Of a stretch of DNA of 25,228 nt, positions 1-6,271 are shown one piece after another. Below the pieces are notes generated by a model. It had not been told where the DNA came from. It worked only from the letters and a program-made list of their open reading frames with translations, and did not search any database. The DNA is taken from positions 1 to 25,228 of IMG/VR virus record IMGVR_UViG_3300032893_000262; one strand, given 5' to 3'. The translations under genes and the position numbers were made by a program. The stretch comes from a virus. Numbering within the stretch: the first letter of the stretch is position 1; the number at the start of each line of letters is the position of its first letter.

Positions 1-71
1 TAATACCTATATATACGGAAAGTGGTGTAACAGGTGTCACAGGTGTAACAGTAAGAGGACCCAAAAAATGA
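1..71 (+). CDS. 3' end of an upstream gene (partial)
   Basis: The frame running through position 3 is open from the window edge to a TGA at 69-71. It reads IPIYTESGVTGVTGVTVRGP followed by two lysines and the stop. The stop overlaps the ATG of the next gene as ATGA (68-71), the junction used throughout this operon. That supports a real gene end rather than an intergenic region. Only about 22 codons are visible, so the product cannot be named. The Gly-Val-Thr triplets come from three 9-base direct repeats. The alternative is that these bases are a leader and the open frame is accidental. Confidence 0.45.
   Translation, partial: IPIYTESGVTGVTGVTVRGPKK
24..50 (+). repeat. Three tandem 9-bp direct repeats
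   Basis: GGTGTAACA (24-32), GGTGTCACA (33-41) and GGTGTAACA (42-50) lie head to tail with one base difference in the middle copy. They are in frame with the presumed upstream gene and encode Gly-Val-Thr three times. They could simply be coding, or could act as a small iteron or operator just upstream of the nuclease gene. The sequence does not decide between these. Confidence 0.8.
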
Positions 72-400
72 CTAAAAATAATGGCAGAAAATCCCGGACT
101 AAAGGACACGGTTTTGAACGCTGGTGCGCGATTCAAATGCGGGACATATTCCCCAAAGCGCGAAGGCATCTTGAGTATCAAGACGGCCAGTGCTTTGGTG
201 TCGATTTAGCGGAAACAGGTCCTTATAAATTCCAATGCAAGCGCTTTAGAGACTACGCACCGATTAACGCCATCATGGAAGTCCAGTGCGAACCTGAGCT
301 GGGAGACGTCCCCGTGTTGGTGACCCAAGGGGATCACAAGCCCGCGATGGCGGTGCTGCCCTTTGAGGACTTTATTAGGTTAGTAAAGAAAGGCATTTGA
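68..400 (+). CDS. Small PD-(D/E)XK-superfamily nuclease, resolvase-like
   Basis: This 110-residue protein is probably a small phage nuclease of the PD-(D/E)XK superfamily, which includes archaeal-type Holliday junction resolvases and VRR-NUC enzymes. The visible signature is a basic start (residues 1-13), then GFERW with Glu17, GVDL with Asp46, and KFQCKR with Gln56 and Lys58. This fits the E...D...(E/Q)xK metal site of the superfamily, with Gln in place of Glu, a known variant. The length suits a single-domain nuclease. The start has an AAGAGGA ribosome site at 53-59. Such genes near phage replication and packaging genes usually process branched DNA before packaging. The superfamily assignment is moderately secure. 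The substrate is inference. Confidence 0.6.
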   Translation: MTKNNGRKSRTKGHGFERWCAIQMRDIFPKARRHLEYQDGQCFGVDLAETGPYKFQCKRFRDYAPINAIMEVQCEPELGDVPVLVTQGDHKPAMAVLPFEDFIRLVKKGI

Positions 401-433
401 CAATCATGAATTCTTGTGTGTTACGACGGTCCC

Positions 434-628
434 ATGAACAAAACCAAAACAAAGCGGGTGAGGGGGGTAAAGCCCAATCCCCGTTCGAAGAACCAAAAAA
501 GCAAGGCTCCGCTTATCAACTTGTCCGTCCCAAAGAAGGAACTAGCCAAGATCAAGGCTATGGCGGCCAAGTATCAGGAAGGGAATATGTCTGCATGGCT
601 CAGGCGAATGGGCCAGAGGGCGCCGTGA
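434..628 (+). CDS. Ribbon-helix-helix (Arc/CopG-like) small DNA-binding protein
   Basis: This 64-residue protein has a basic, disordered first 25 residues. It continues with LINLSVPKKELAKIKAMA and, from about residue 50, GNMSAWLRRMG. A short beta strand with alternating residues, then helix, turn and helix ending in 'MSAWLRR', is the usual ribbon-helix-helix layout, a dimeric DNA-binding fold. I start it at ATG 434 because a GTG at 416 adds only six unconvincing residues; neither start has a strong ribosome site. Its stop overlaps the GTG of the next gene as GTGA (625-628). A likely role is a local repressor or packaging-related DNA-binding protein. Another frame across the same bases is open but encodes nothing protein-like before about 625. 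Confidence 0.65.
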   Translation: MNKTKTKRVRGVKPNPRSKNQKSKAPLINLSVPKKELAKIKAMAAKYQEGNMSAWLRRMGQRAP

Positions 629-816
629 CTGAGCTTCATTCTCGGTATCTCGCGTGGGCTTACCAGCCTGCGCGAGATACTTTTGAAGAGAGACTGAGGC
701 TCAAACTTTGGCATCTCTACTGCGATAAGCGCGATGGGGTGCCTGACGGAACGAATGAAGAGCGGGCAACCGCGAACTTCACGTACTCCCACTTTAAGAA
801 TCCGGCTGGCAAATGA
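625..816 (+). CDS. Small hypothetical protein (63 aa), GTG start
   Basis: I do not recognise this protein. I place the start at GTG 625, which overlaps the preceding stop (GTGA) and has an AGAGGG site at 615-620. The same frame is open further upstream to 397, but there it runs against the ribbon-helix-helix gene and has poor protein character. The product is mostly helical by appearance, with an RDTFEERLRLKLWHLYCDKR segment and a C terminus ending NFTYSHFKNPAGK. It has no membrane segment. The stop overlaps the next ATG as ATGA (813-816). A strong hairpin lies at 645-680 inside its first third. Confidence 0.55.
   Translation: MTELHSRYLAWAYQPARDTFEERLRLKLWHLYCDKRDGVPDGTNEERATANFTYSHFKNPAGK
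645..680 (+). other. Strong 16-bp hairpin with 4-base loop
   Basis: GTATCTCGCG (645-654) pairs perfectly with CGCGAGATAC (671-680). The stem continues inward through two G-U pairs (655/670, 656/669) and GGCT/AGCC (657-660/665-668) to a TACC loop at 661-664. It starts 20 bases after the GTG start of the 63-residue gene, so it could affect translation of that gene or form an RNA processing site. No T-tract follows, so it is not an intrinsic terminator. Confidence 0.85.
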
Positions 817-1556
817 TTTATTGGATTTCAGTCTTTCACATGCGGCCCGAAGTGATCAAATCGGCATTTAGTCAGATTCGGGAAATGACGACTGATGCTG
901 AGCGGGCGCGGATAGACCGCATGGTTTTCGTGGATCATCACTATCCTGTCCGAAAGGCCGAATGCTCAAAGCTTGTGGAAGAACTAGGGCGCTATTGGAA
1001 GGCTGAAATCTATTCGCCGCTCACCAACTTAGGTGGCCACGGGGGCGTGTCGTTTGCTTTAAATTACTTAAAGCCAACGTCCAATGACCTAGTCTTCGTT
1101 GTTGACCCTGATTCGTTTCCCACGTCTCAGGGCTGGGTCACGGCTTGCTTAGATGCATTTGCCGAAGACAACAAAAAGCCCTTTCAATCGCTGGGCTCAG
1201 TTTCTCTGACTGATGAGAGGCTGACCCATTGGGATTGGCCACGGTATCTTGAGCCCCAAAGAAGCGGGCCCAGGCTAGCCTTTCTGCCACGTGCTGAGAT
1301 GATCAATATGAGCGTGTGGCGTGCTTCAGTCTTAAAGAAAGGCTTTCTTGCCAATTCTCAGTTCTATGGCCATATGGAAACAGCCATGTGGGCTGAAGAG
1401 CAGCGCAAGGGGATGCGGCACGCCTATTTGGTGGACTACAAAGAGCGCACCAACCCCATTCCGCACGATGAGATTTACACCGCATGGAAGCATGATCACG
1501 CGCGCGGGGATTACCCTGGGAACTTTGATCAATACGTGAAGGAAAAATCAGCATGA
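813..1556 (+). CDS. GT-A-fold glycosyltransferase (family 2-like)
   Basis: This 247-residue protein looks like a soluble GT-A glycosyltransferase. Residues 72-84 (NLGGHGGVSFALN) followed by VFVVDPDSFP, with a DxD-type motif at Asp98-Pro-Asp100, match the nucleotide-sugar and metal-binding part of family 2 enzymes. The C-terminal half has FYGHMETAMWAEE near residue 185, where family 2 enzymes often carry the catalytic acidic residue in an 'ED'-like motif. It has no membrane segment or signal peptide. It overlaps the genes on both sides by ATGA and is paired with a second, GT-B-like transferase. The two may act in sequence on one acceptor, such as a virion protein, phage DNA or a host surface glycan. 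The acceptor is not visible. The fold call is fairly secure. Confidence 0.72.
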   Translation: MIYWISVFHMRPEVIKSAFSQIREMTTDAERARIDRMVFVDHHYPVRKAECSKLVEELGRYWKAEIYSPLTNLGGHGGVSFALNYLKPTSNDLVFVVDPDSFPTSQGWVTACLDAFAEDNKKPFQSLGSVSLTDERLTHWDWPRYLEPQRSGPRLAFLPRAEMINMSVWRASVLKKGFLANSQFYGHMETAMWAEEQRKGMRHAYLVDYKERTNPIPHDEIYTAWKHDHARGDYPGNFDQYVKEKSA

Positions 1557-2572
1557 TCCATGTCATTGGGCACATCCCCCGCATTAGTGAAGCCGTGAGC
1601 TGGTATCGCTCTTTAGGGCCGCTTGCTCACTTGGCTCGCCATCAGCACATTCGATTTTCTTTAGTGGATAAAGTGGACATCACCCATCCGCCTTTTGCGG
1701 ACATTGCCTATTTTCAAAGGCCTGATTGCGCTGAAGATATCGAAAAAATGGATCTCTTTAGAAATATGGGCGTCCCCTGCGTGGTGGACTGGGATGATCA
1801 CCCTTACGCTGTCACCGATAGCAACCCTTGGTGCTTTCACTACGCAACGAACGATGTGAGAGCCGCTATCTGGAATGGGCTCATGCGGGCTGATGTGATC
1901 ACGGTTTCCACCCCCTTTATTCAAAGAGAGTTTAAAAAACATTTCCCTGATAAGAAAATCTATGTGGTTCCTAATGCTTTGGATGAGCGTCTTCACCGGG
2001 GGCAAAAGAAGGAAGAAAACACGGCTAAGAAGTTTCTTTGGCGTGGAACGCCTTCTCACATGGGGGATTTGCTTGAATTTAAGCCCGATTATGAGCTTTT
2101 AATCAAAGAGTGGGAAGATAGCTCAGGGCCCAAGTTTACTTTCTTTGGAACCAATCCTTGGTTCATCAATGGTCAAATTGAAGCCATGAAGCCTGAGCCT
2201 CATCTGCTAAATTACTTCATGGTGCTTTACTCTTTGCCCCATCAATTTGGGGTGATTACTCTTTCTGAAAATACTTTTAACCATAGCAAATCAAACATCG
2301 CTTGGCTTGAGATGGCCTGGGCGGGTAAGATCGTTCTTGCTCCGCGCTGGGAAGAATGGACAAAGCCTGGCGTGATCACGTATGAAACCAAAGAAGAGTT
2401 TTTTAAACAAGCCATGTGGATGTGGAACTTGTCTGAAGCGTCGATTAAAGAATTAAAGCATCTGGCTTGGGCGGGGATTGATGCCCAATTTATGCTGAAG
2501 ACTGTGAATGAAAAAAGGCTAAGGGTTTACGAGGCTTTGGCGGGAAAAGGCCCATGGCCCGCCGAAACTTAA
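1553..2572 (+). CDS. GT-B-fold glycosyltransferase (GT4/GT1-like)
   Basis: This 339-residue protein has the layout of a GT-B glycosyltransferase. The N-terminal Rossmann half includes VVDWDDHPYA (77-86), ADVITVST (113-120) and IYVVPNALD (136-144), a usual run leading into the donor domain. The C-terminal half has FLWRGTPSHMGDL (161-173), FTFFGTNPW and then NHSKSNIAWLEMAWAGK (243-259), corresponding to the donor-binding 'E...A.G.P' region of GT4-type enzymes. No transmembrane segment is seen. It overlaps the GT-A gene (ATGA 1553-1556) and is followed by a 23-base gap before the small terminase gene. Carrying both transferase folds next to the packaging genes suggests a dedicated glycosylation step. 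The target is unknown. Confidence 0.7.
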   Translation: MIHVIGHIPRISEAVSWYRSLGPLAHLARHQHIRFSLVDKVDITHPPFADIAYFQRPDCAEDIEKMDLFRNMGVPCVVDWDDHPYAVTDSNPWCFHYATNDVRAAIWNGLMRADVITVSTPFIQREFKKHFPDKKIYVVPNALDERLHRGQKKEENTAKKFLWRGTPSHMGDLLEFKPDYELLIKEWEDSSGPKFTFFGTNPWFINGQIEAMKPEPHLLNYFMVLYSLPHQFGVITLSENTFNHSKSNIAWLEMAWAGKIVLAPRWEEWTKPGVITYETKEEFFKQAMWMWNLSEASIKELKHLAWAGIDAQFMLKTVNEKRLRVYEALAGKGPWPAET

Positions 2573-2595
2573 AGTGAGTTGTGATAGGATGAGTC

Positions 2596-2994
2596 ATGGC
2601 ATGGCCTAAAGGAAAACCGCGCCCGCCCAATGCAGGCCGCAAAAAGGGGACGCCCAATAAGAAGACGTTGGAAGCCCAACTCCTTTGCGAGAAATTGGGT
2701 GTCGATCCGTTTGAGTTTTTGCTTTTGGTGGTCAAGGGCGATGAAAAAGCGTTGGGCTACAAAAAGCCAAAGATCATTCTGGACGCTTTAGGCAAAGCTC
2801 ACCGCGTGCCCTGGATCACGCTTCCCAATCGATTGGCCGCTGCAAGCGAAGCCTGTGAGTATGTCAGGCCCAAGAGAAAGGCCATTGAACATACGGGAAA
2901 AGATGGCGAGGCTTTATTTCAATCCTTAACCGATGTACTGAAGAGCCTTGAATCTCAATCAACAGCGCCAATTATTTCAGAATCTCAGGAGTGA
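2596..2994 (+). CDS. terS: Terminase small subunit
   Basis: This 132-residue protein is probably the DNA-recognition subunit of the packaging terminase. It begins MAWPKGKPRPPNAGRKKG and continues TPNKKTLEAQL, a basic 'GRKKGTPNKKT' opening very common in phage small terminase homologues. A helical region with alternating charge follows (LLCEKLGVDPFEFLLLVVKG, then DALGKAHRV). The position immediately before the large subunit supports this. The gene is preceded by an AGGATG site at 2585-2590. Its 3' end overlaps the large subunit by 47 bases, long for this operon but consistent with translational coupling. The lack of an obvious helix-turn-helix keeps confidence below certainty. Confidence 0.7.
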   Translation: MAWPKGKPRPPNAGRKKGTPNKKTLEAQLLCEKLGVDPFEFLLLVVKGDEKALGYKKPKIILDALGKAHRVPWITLPNRLAAASEACEYVRPKRKAIEHTGKDGEALFQSLTDVLKSLESQSTAPIISESQE

Positions 2995-4507
2995 TCCCGC
3001 TGCTCACATTGAGCAAATCCAGGGCGTCTCCACGCTTACAGAATTTCAAACGCGCATTGCGCGCGAAATAGCGGCTCACGACCGGATCGCTATTTCGGCC
3101 TGCCACGACGTGGGCAAGACCTTTTTGGTGTCCAAAATGGTGCTGTGGTTTGGCTCCGTATTTCGCGGGAGCAAGATCATCACAACAGCGCCTACGTGGA
3201 CGCAGGTTGAGCATTTGCTTTGGAGCGAGATCCGAGCTGGCTATAGCAACTCCAAGATCCGTTTGGGCGGGCGAATGCTCACCACGGAATGGAAGATTGA
3301 TAGCGATTGGTTTGCCATAGGACTTAGCCCTAAAGACGATGCGGATACGAGTGGCGGCGGGCAAGGGGCCACATCAGGCTTTCAGGGCTTTCACGCGCCT
3401 TATATCCTAGTGATCTTTGATGAGGCCACAGGCGTGCCAAGCAAACGCTGGATTCAAGCGCAAGGGATGCTCACATCCGCAAATGTGAAATTCGTGGCCA
3501 TTGGCAATCCCACCACAAAAAACTGTGAATTCTTTAAATGCTTTCAATCACGGCTTTGGCGCAAAATTTACATCAGTTGCTTTGACTCGCCCAACCTTCA
3601 AGCCAATGGGATCTTTAATATCAGTGATCTTGAGAAAGAGCTGAATGTCCTAAGAGAGCTAAGCGAAGAGAAAGCCTTTGAGCGGATTAAGAGCTACAAA
3701 GTTGTGGTGCCTGCACTCATCACGCTCTCCTGGGTTGTGGATCGCGCTTTTGTCTGGGGGCTAAAGCATCCGCTCTTTATCTCAAAAGTTTTGGGCCAAT
3801 TCCCGGATGAAGACGACTCCACGCTTATTCCTTTGGGTGTTGTGGAAAATGCCCAACGTAGGTTGCCGCCGCCTAAATCTAACGGCCGCTGTGGCATTGG
3901 CGTTGATGTGGCTCGATATGGTTCGGACAAATCAGTCATTACGTCCATTCTTGGTGATCAGGTCATGCCCTCTCGCGTGATGGTGAAGAAGGACACCATG
4001 GAGATTGCGGGCCAAACAGTAAGAGAGATTGACGACCGGATCAAGGCGGGCACTTATCCATCGCTGATTTCCGTGGGAGTGGATGCCACGGGCATCGGGT
4101 CTGGTGTGGTGGACTCGCTTCTTGAATCTCAGCGAAATGGCATTATTCATAGGGAAGTCACCATCGTGGAAGTGCATTTTGGCCAGGGTTTTGACTACAT
4201 CCGGGATGAGACTGAGCGCGAAGAGTGCAAAGGGCTTTACATCAATCGCAAGGCCAAGCTTTATGTGGAACTGGCCAGCGATCTCAAAAACGCATTGTGT
4301 TTGCCCGAAGACTCGGTTTATCTGGAAGAGCTTCCCACAATTGTCAGTGAGTACGATTCGAAAGGCCGTCATGTCATTGAGAGCAAGGAAGACTATCGGG
4401 ATCGCACGGGCCGCTCTAGCCCGGATCATTCCGATGCTTTAGCGATTGCAAATGAGATGCGGAAACAACTATCGCCTTCGGCAGGCGTAATAAGGGTGAT
4501 TCGATGA
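2948..4507 (+). CDS. terL: Terminase large subunit (ATPase-nuclease)
   Basis: This 519-residue protein is the packaging motor and headful or site nuclease. The N-terminal ATPase has a Walker A-like P-loop ACHDVGKTFL (51-60, Lys57), a Walker B strand YILVIFDEA with Asp158 and catalytic Glu159, and a coupling motif AIGNPTT (184-190). The C-terminal RNase H-like nuclease has GIGVDVARYG (Asp320), VGVDATGIG (Asp379) and SPDHSDALA (Asp493/Asp496), giving the expected acidic triad. The start is taken as TTG 2948, the first start in the frame that gives a full N terminus; it has a weak GAAGAG site upstream. It overlaps the small subunit and ends ATGA into the next gene. The identity is secure and the exact start less so. 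Confidence 0.95.
   Translation: MNLNQQRQLFQNLRSDPAAHIEQIQGVSTLTEFQTRIAREIAAHDRIAISACHDVGKTFLVSKMVLWFGSVFRGSKIITTAPTWTQVEHLLWSEIRAGYSNSKIRLGGRMLTTEWKIDSDWFAIGLSPKDDADTSGGGQGATSGFQGFHAPYILVIFDEATGVPSKRWIQAQGMLTSANVKFVAIGNPTTKNCEFFKCFQSRLWRKIYISCFDSPNLQANGIFNISDLEKELNVLRELSEEKAFERIKSYKVVVPALITLSWVVDRAFVWGLKHPLFISKVLGQFPDEDDSTLIPLGVVENAQRRLPPPKSNGRCGIGVDVARYGSDKSVITSILGDQVMPSRVMVKKDTMEIAGQTVREIDDRIKAGTYPSLISVGVDATGIGSGVVDSLLESQRNGIIHREVTIVEVHFGQGFDYIRDETEREECKGLYINRKAKLYVELASDLKNALCLPEDSVYLEELPTIVSEYDSKGRHVIESKEDYRDRTGRSSPDHSDALAIANEMRKQLSPSAGVIRVIR
3064..3097 (+). other. Perfect 10-bp hairpin within terL
   Basis: CGAAATAGCG (3064-3073) is exactly complementary to CGCTATTTCG (3088-3097), with a 14-base loop. 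It lies shortly before the P-loop codons of the large terminase gene. No T-tract follows it. Confidence 0.7.
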
Positions 4508-4713
4508 GAGACTTTATCATGCAATTCTTTAAATATGATCATTTGCCTGAACATTTGCAGGCAATCAGTAAACCATTTGCTGAAGTGGCTGAGCTAATGC
4601 ATACATTGCTTCCTTCAAATCCAGAAAGATCGGCAATGCTAAGAAAATTACTGGAAGCAAAAGACTGTGCGGTAAGGGCACAACTTGGAGGTTTTCTTGG
4701 CCGAAATGCTTGA
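4504..4713 (+). CDS. Acb2/Tad1 hairpin-family-like small protein (possible anti-defence)
   Basis: This protein has 69 residues, or 64 if it starts at ATG 4519. From residue 8 it reads FFKYDHLPEHLQAISKPFAE, then LAEx-type helices, LPSNPERSAMLRKLLEAKD and AVRA. An aromatic and YxHLP opening, then two helices joined by 'LP.NPERS..LRKLLEAKD.AVRA', resembles small phage proteins of the Acb2/Tad1 helical hairpin group (pattern F.YH.P...Q...Y..I...A..LA..I.....P.S.E.S.A...L.EA...ANAAIA). Members of that group sequester cyclic nucleotides and block CBASS or Thoeris defence. It overlaps the terL stop (ATGA 4504-4507). The similarity is judged by eye and most relatives are untested. It could equally be an uncharacterised family of this shape. 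Confidence 0.5.
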   Translation: MRDFIMQFFKYDHLPEHLQAISKPFAEVAELMHTLLPSNPERSAMLRKLLEAKDCAVRAQLGGFLGRNA

Positions 4714-4879
4714 GCGAATTGAGCCCAAATTAGTCGAGTACATTCAGGTGGGCGCGTATAAGATTTGCCGCACTTCTCGTTTCACGTGGTGGATTGAGCG
4801 CGAAGGTGGTGAAGGCATGGAAGTGAGAGAAACCACCATGATCGAATTATTTAATATTTTCTGGGGTGAACATTTTTGA
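4697..4879 (+). CDS. Small hypothetical protein (60 aa), TTG start
   Basis: I do not recognise this protein. I chose TTG 4697 because GGAGG lies at 4687-4691 with a six-base spacer; a TTG at 4685 lies upstream of that site and an ATG at 4706 is too far from it. The product reads MAEMLERIEPKLVEYIQVGA, then KICRTSRFTWWIEREGGEG and METREx-like residues before ELFNIFWGEHF. It is short, acidic and aromatic, without a membrane segment. It overlaps the preceding anti-defence-like gene by 17 bases and ends TTGA into the next. With its neighbours it forms a three-gene group of tiny proteins between terL and the head genes, a common place for accessory genes in phages. Confidence 0.55.
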   Translation: MAEMLERIEPKLVEYIQVGAYKICRTSRFTWWIEREGGEGMEVRETTMIELFNIFWGEHF

Positions 4880-5148
4880 CGACTTCTAAAGAATCCAGCA
4901 TTGATGCAGTCATCGAAGAGATGGGCAAAGAAGTAAAAGAGTGCCGTGCCTTTGTCTTTATGGCGCTTGGGCAGAATGGGGACTTTGCCCATTACGCAAC
5001 CGGCGATTTGGTGTCTGTTTTAGGATGCGCAAAAGCTCTTGAATCCTACTGGCGCGCGAAGGCTGTTCAGCATATCGATAAGCAAATGGGCCAAGTCGTC
5101 ACCACACAGAAAGGCAAGAATGAAAAGCCCCCTTCGACCGCTCACTAA
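4876..5148 (+). CDS. Small hypothetical protein (90 aa), TTG start
   Basis: I do not recognise this protein. It starts at TTG 4876, overlapping the previous stop as TTGA, with GGGGTGA at 4863-4869. The body (IDAVIEEMGKEVKECRAFVF and ALGQNGDFAHYATGDLVSVL) is probably helical and continues GCAKALESYWRAKAVQHIDK before a polar, lysine-rich tail. There is no signal peptide or clear membrane segment. Its last 29 bases overlap the head morphogenesis gene, whose own ATG and ribosome site lie inside it. An ATG at 4921 is a possible shorter start but has no well-spaced ribosome site. Confidence 0.55.
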   Translation: MTTSKESSIDAVIEEMGKEVKECRAFVFMALGQNGDFAHYATGDLVSVLGCAKALESYWRAKAVQHIDKQMGQVVTTQKGKNEKPPSTAH

Positions 5149-6262
5149 GTCTTCTCGCTATGAAGACTACATGCGTGGGCGCGATATCGCGCTTGAGCGG
5201 TTGTTACAGAAATACTTGCGCCATGTGGGGGCCACGGTTTCAGTCCTAAAGAAAAAGGCCGCGCAAATCGCGGTTCATTTGGTTCATGCAGGAGTAACTC
5301 ATTATGACTTCAAGAAAAACCGCGAGCAATTCGAGAAACAGCTTGAGCCGTGGTTTAATATTGCAGCTCAAGAGACAGACTCTTTATTGCGACGACTCAG
5401 GCGCACTACTTATGCGCTTTCCTTTGCGGGACAAAGCGAAGCTATTGCGCGGTCTACTGGAAAAGCCGAAGCATGGCATCTTTCGACTAGTGATCTTCAC
5501 GGAGTTGAAAGACGGCCCGCACCGAGTGGTGGCCAACTTTCCATTCGAACAGATTTTCTTTATTCCAGGCTCTTACGCAAAGTGGTGGACGCGTTTCAAC
5601 TCTCGCAAGTCCAAGCGTCGGGTGAAAACAATCAAGAAACCATCCAAGACGTCCTTGCGCGGATAGACCGCGCGTTCCCGCGTCGGATCACTGACACCAA
5701 GCCGCGCCCGATGGCAAGGCTCCGCGAAGCAGGACGGCTTTTTGACAAGCCAACGTTAAACGATGGCCAAGGGGTTTCAGCGGGCACCATCGATCCCGAA
5801 GAGTGGGATCAAATCCTAGAAGACTATTTCACGGAGCAATTTCCGCCCGACTCGCCTAACCGCACGATGTATAGCCGGGTTTTCTACACAGACGCGCCCG
5901 AAGATCAGGGCCGCTATGAGTGGGAAGTGGAAGCGGACGTGACTCAAGACTTCGTACAAAGTGTGCGTGATGGGGAAAATGACGCGGCAAAGATGCAGGG
6001 CATTAACGATTTTCAGTGGATCTCAATAGTTGACTCAAAGACTGATGATTGTTGTCTGTGGCGAGATGGCTTGACAACTAGCGAAATTGAGCGCGAACTA
6101 GAATCAGACCACTCAGGGGATGACTGTGACGCAACGGTTCCGCCCGCGCACTTCAACTGCCGTTGTAGATTAGCGCCCATGACCGAAGATTTACCCGAAC
6201 CGGATTTGACCCCAGGACTCCCAAGCTTCGATGAATGGCTTGATGCCAAGTCGCGCGAATGA
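5120..6262 (+). CDS. Head morphogenesis protein, Mu gpF / SPP1 gp7-like
   Basis: This 380-residue protein belongs to the phage Mu F family of minor head proteins, which are packaged in the procapsid near the portal. The diagnostic part is C-terminal: WISIVDSKTDDCCLWRDG (300-317) and VPPAHFNCRCRLAPMTED (340-357). These match the family pattern of a 'D..TD..C..l.G' segment followed by 'PP.H..CRC'. The Cys/His residues (311, 312, 336, 344, 347, 349) may bind metal or form a knot. The first 100 residues are basic and helical. The frame is open from 5039, but ATG 5120 is chosen because an AAAGG site precedes it and the extra 27 residues look unrelated to the family. The order is unusual, since this gene normally follows the portal gene. 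Confidence 0.85.
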   Translation: MKSPLRPLTKSSRYEDYMRGRDIALERLLQKYLRHVGATVSVLKKKAAQIAVHLVHAGVTHYDFKKNREQFEKQLEPWFNIAAQETDSLLRRLRRTTYALSFAGQSEAIARSTGKAEAWHLSTSDLHGVERRPAPSGGQLSIRTDFLYSRLLRKVVDAFQLSQVQASGENNQETIQDVLARIDRAFPRRITDTKPRPMARLREAGRLFDKPTLNDGQGVSAGTIDPEEWDQILEDYFTEQFPPDSPNRTMYSRVFYTDAPEDQGRYEWEVEADVTQDFVQSVRDGENDAAKMQGINDFQWISIVDSKTDDCCLWRDGLTTSEIERELESDHSGDDCDATVPPAHFNCRCRLAPMTEDLPEPDLTPGLPSFDEWLDAKSRE

Positions 6263-6271
6263 AAGAGGGGA

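Noticed and set aside
397-426. Possible promoter with a TTGACA -35 at 397-402
   Set aside because: The bases 16-18 positions downstream (around 419-426, GTTACG) do not form an acceptable -10 box, and the site lies in a run of overlapping genes.
397-625. Upstream part of the frame that ends at 816
   Set aside because: It overlaps a better supported ribbon-helix-helix gene and has a Gln/Gly/Lys-rich, non-protein-like composition. A GTG start at 625 with a ribosome site explains the rest.
906-920. 15-base sequence GCGCGGATAGACCGC repeated exactly at 5657-5671
   Set aside because: Both copies encode Ala-Arg-Ile-Asp-Arg in the same codons; one 15-base match in a window this size is not surprising.
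5179-5192. Perfect 14-bp palindrome GCGCGATATCGCGC
   Set aside because: One or two perfect 14-bp palindromes are expected by chance in 25 kb and it lies in coding sequence without other signals.
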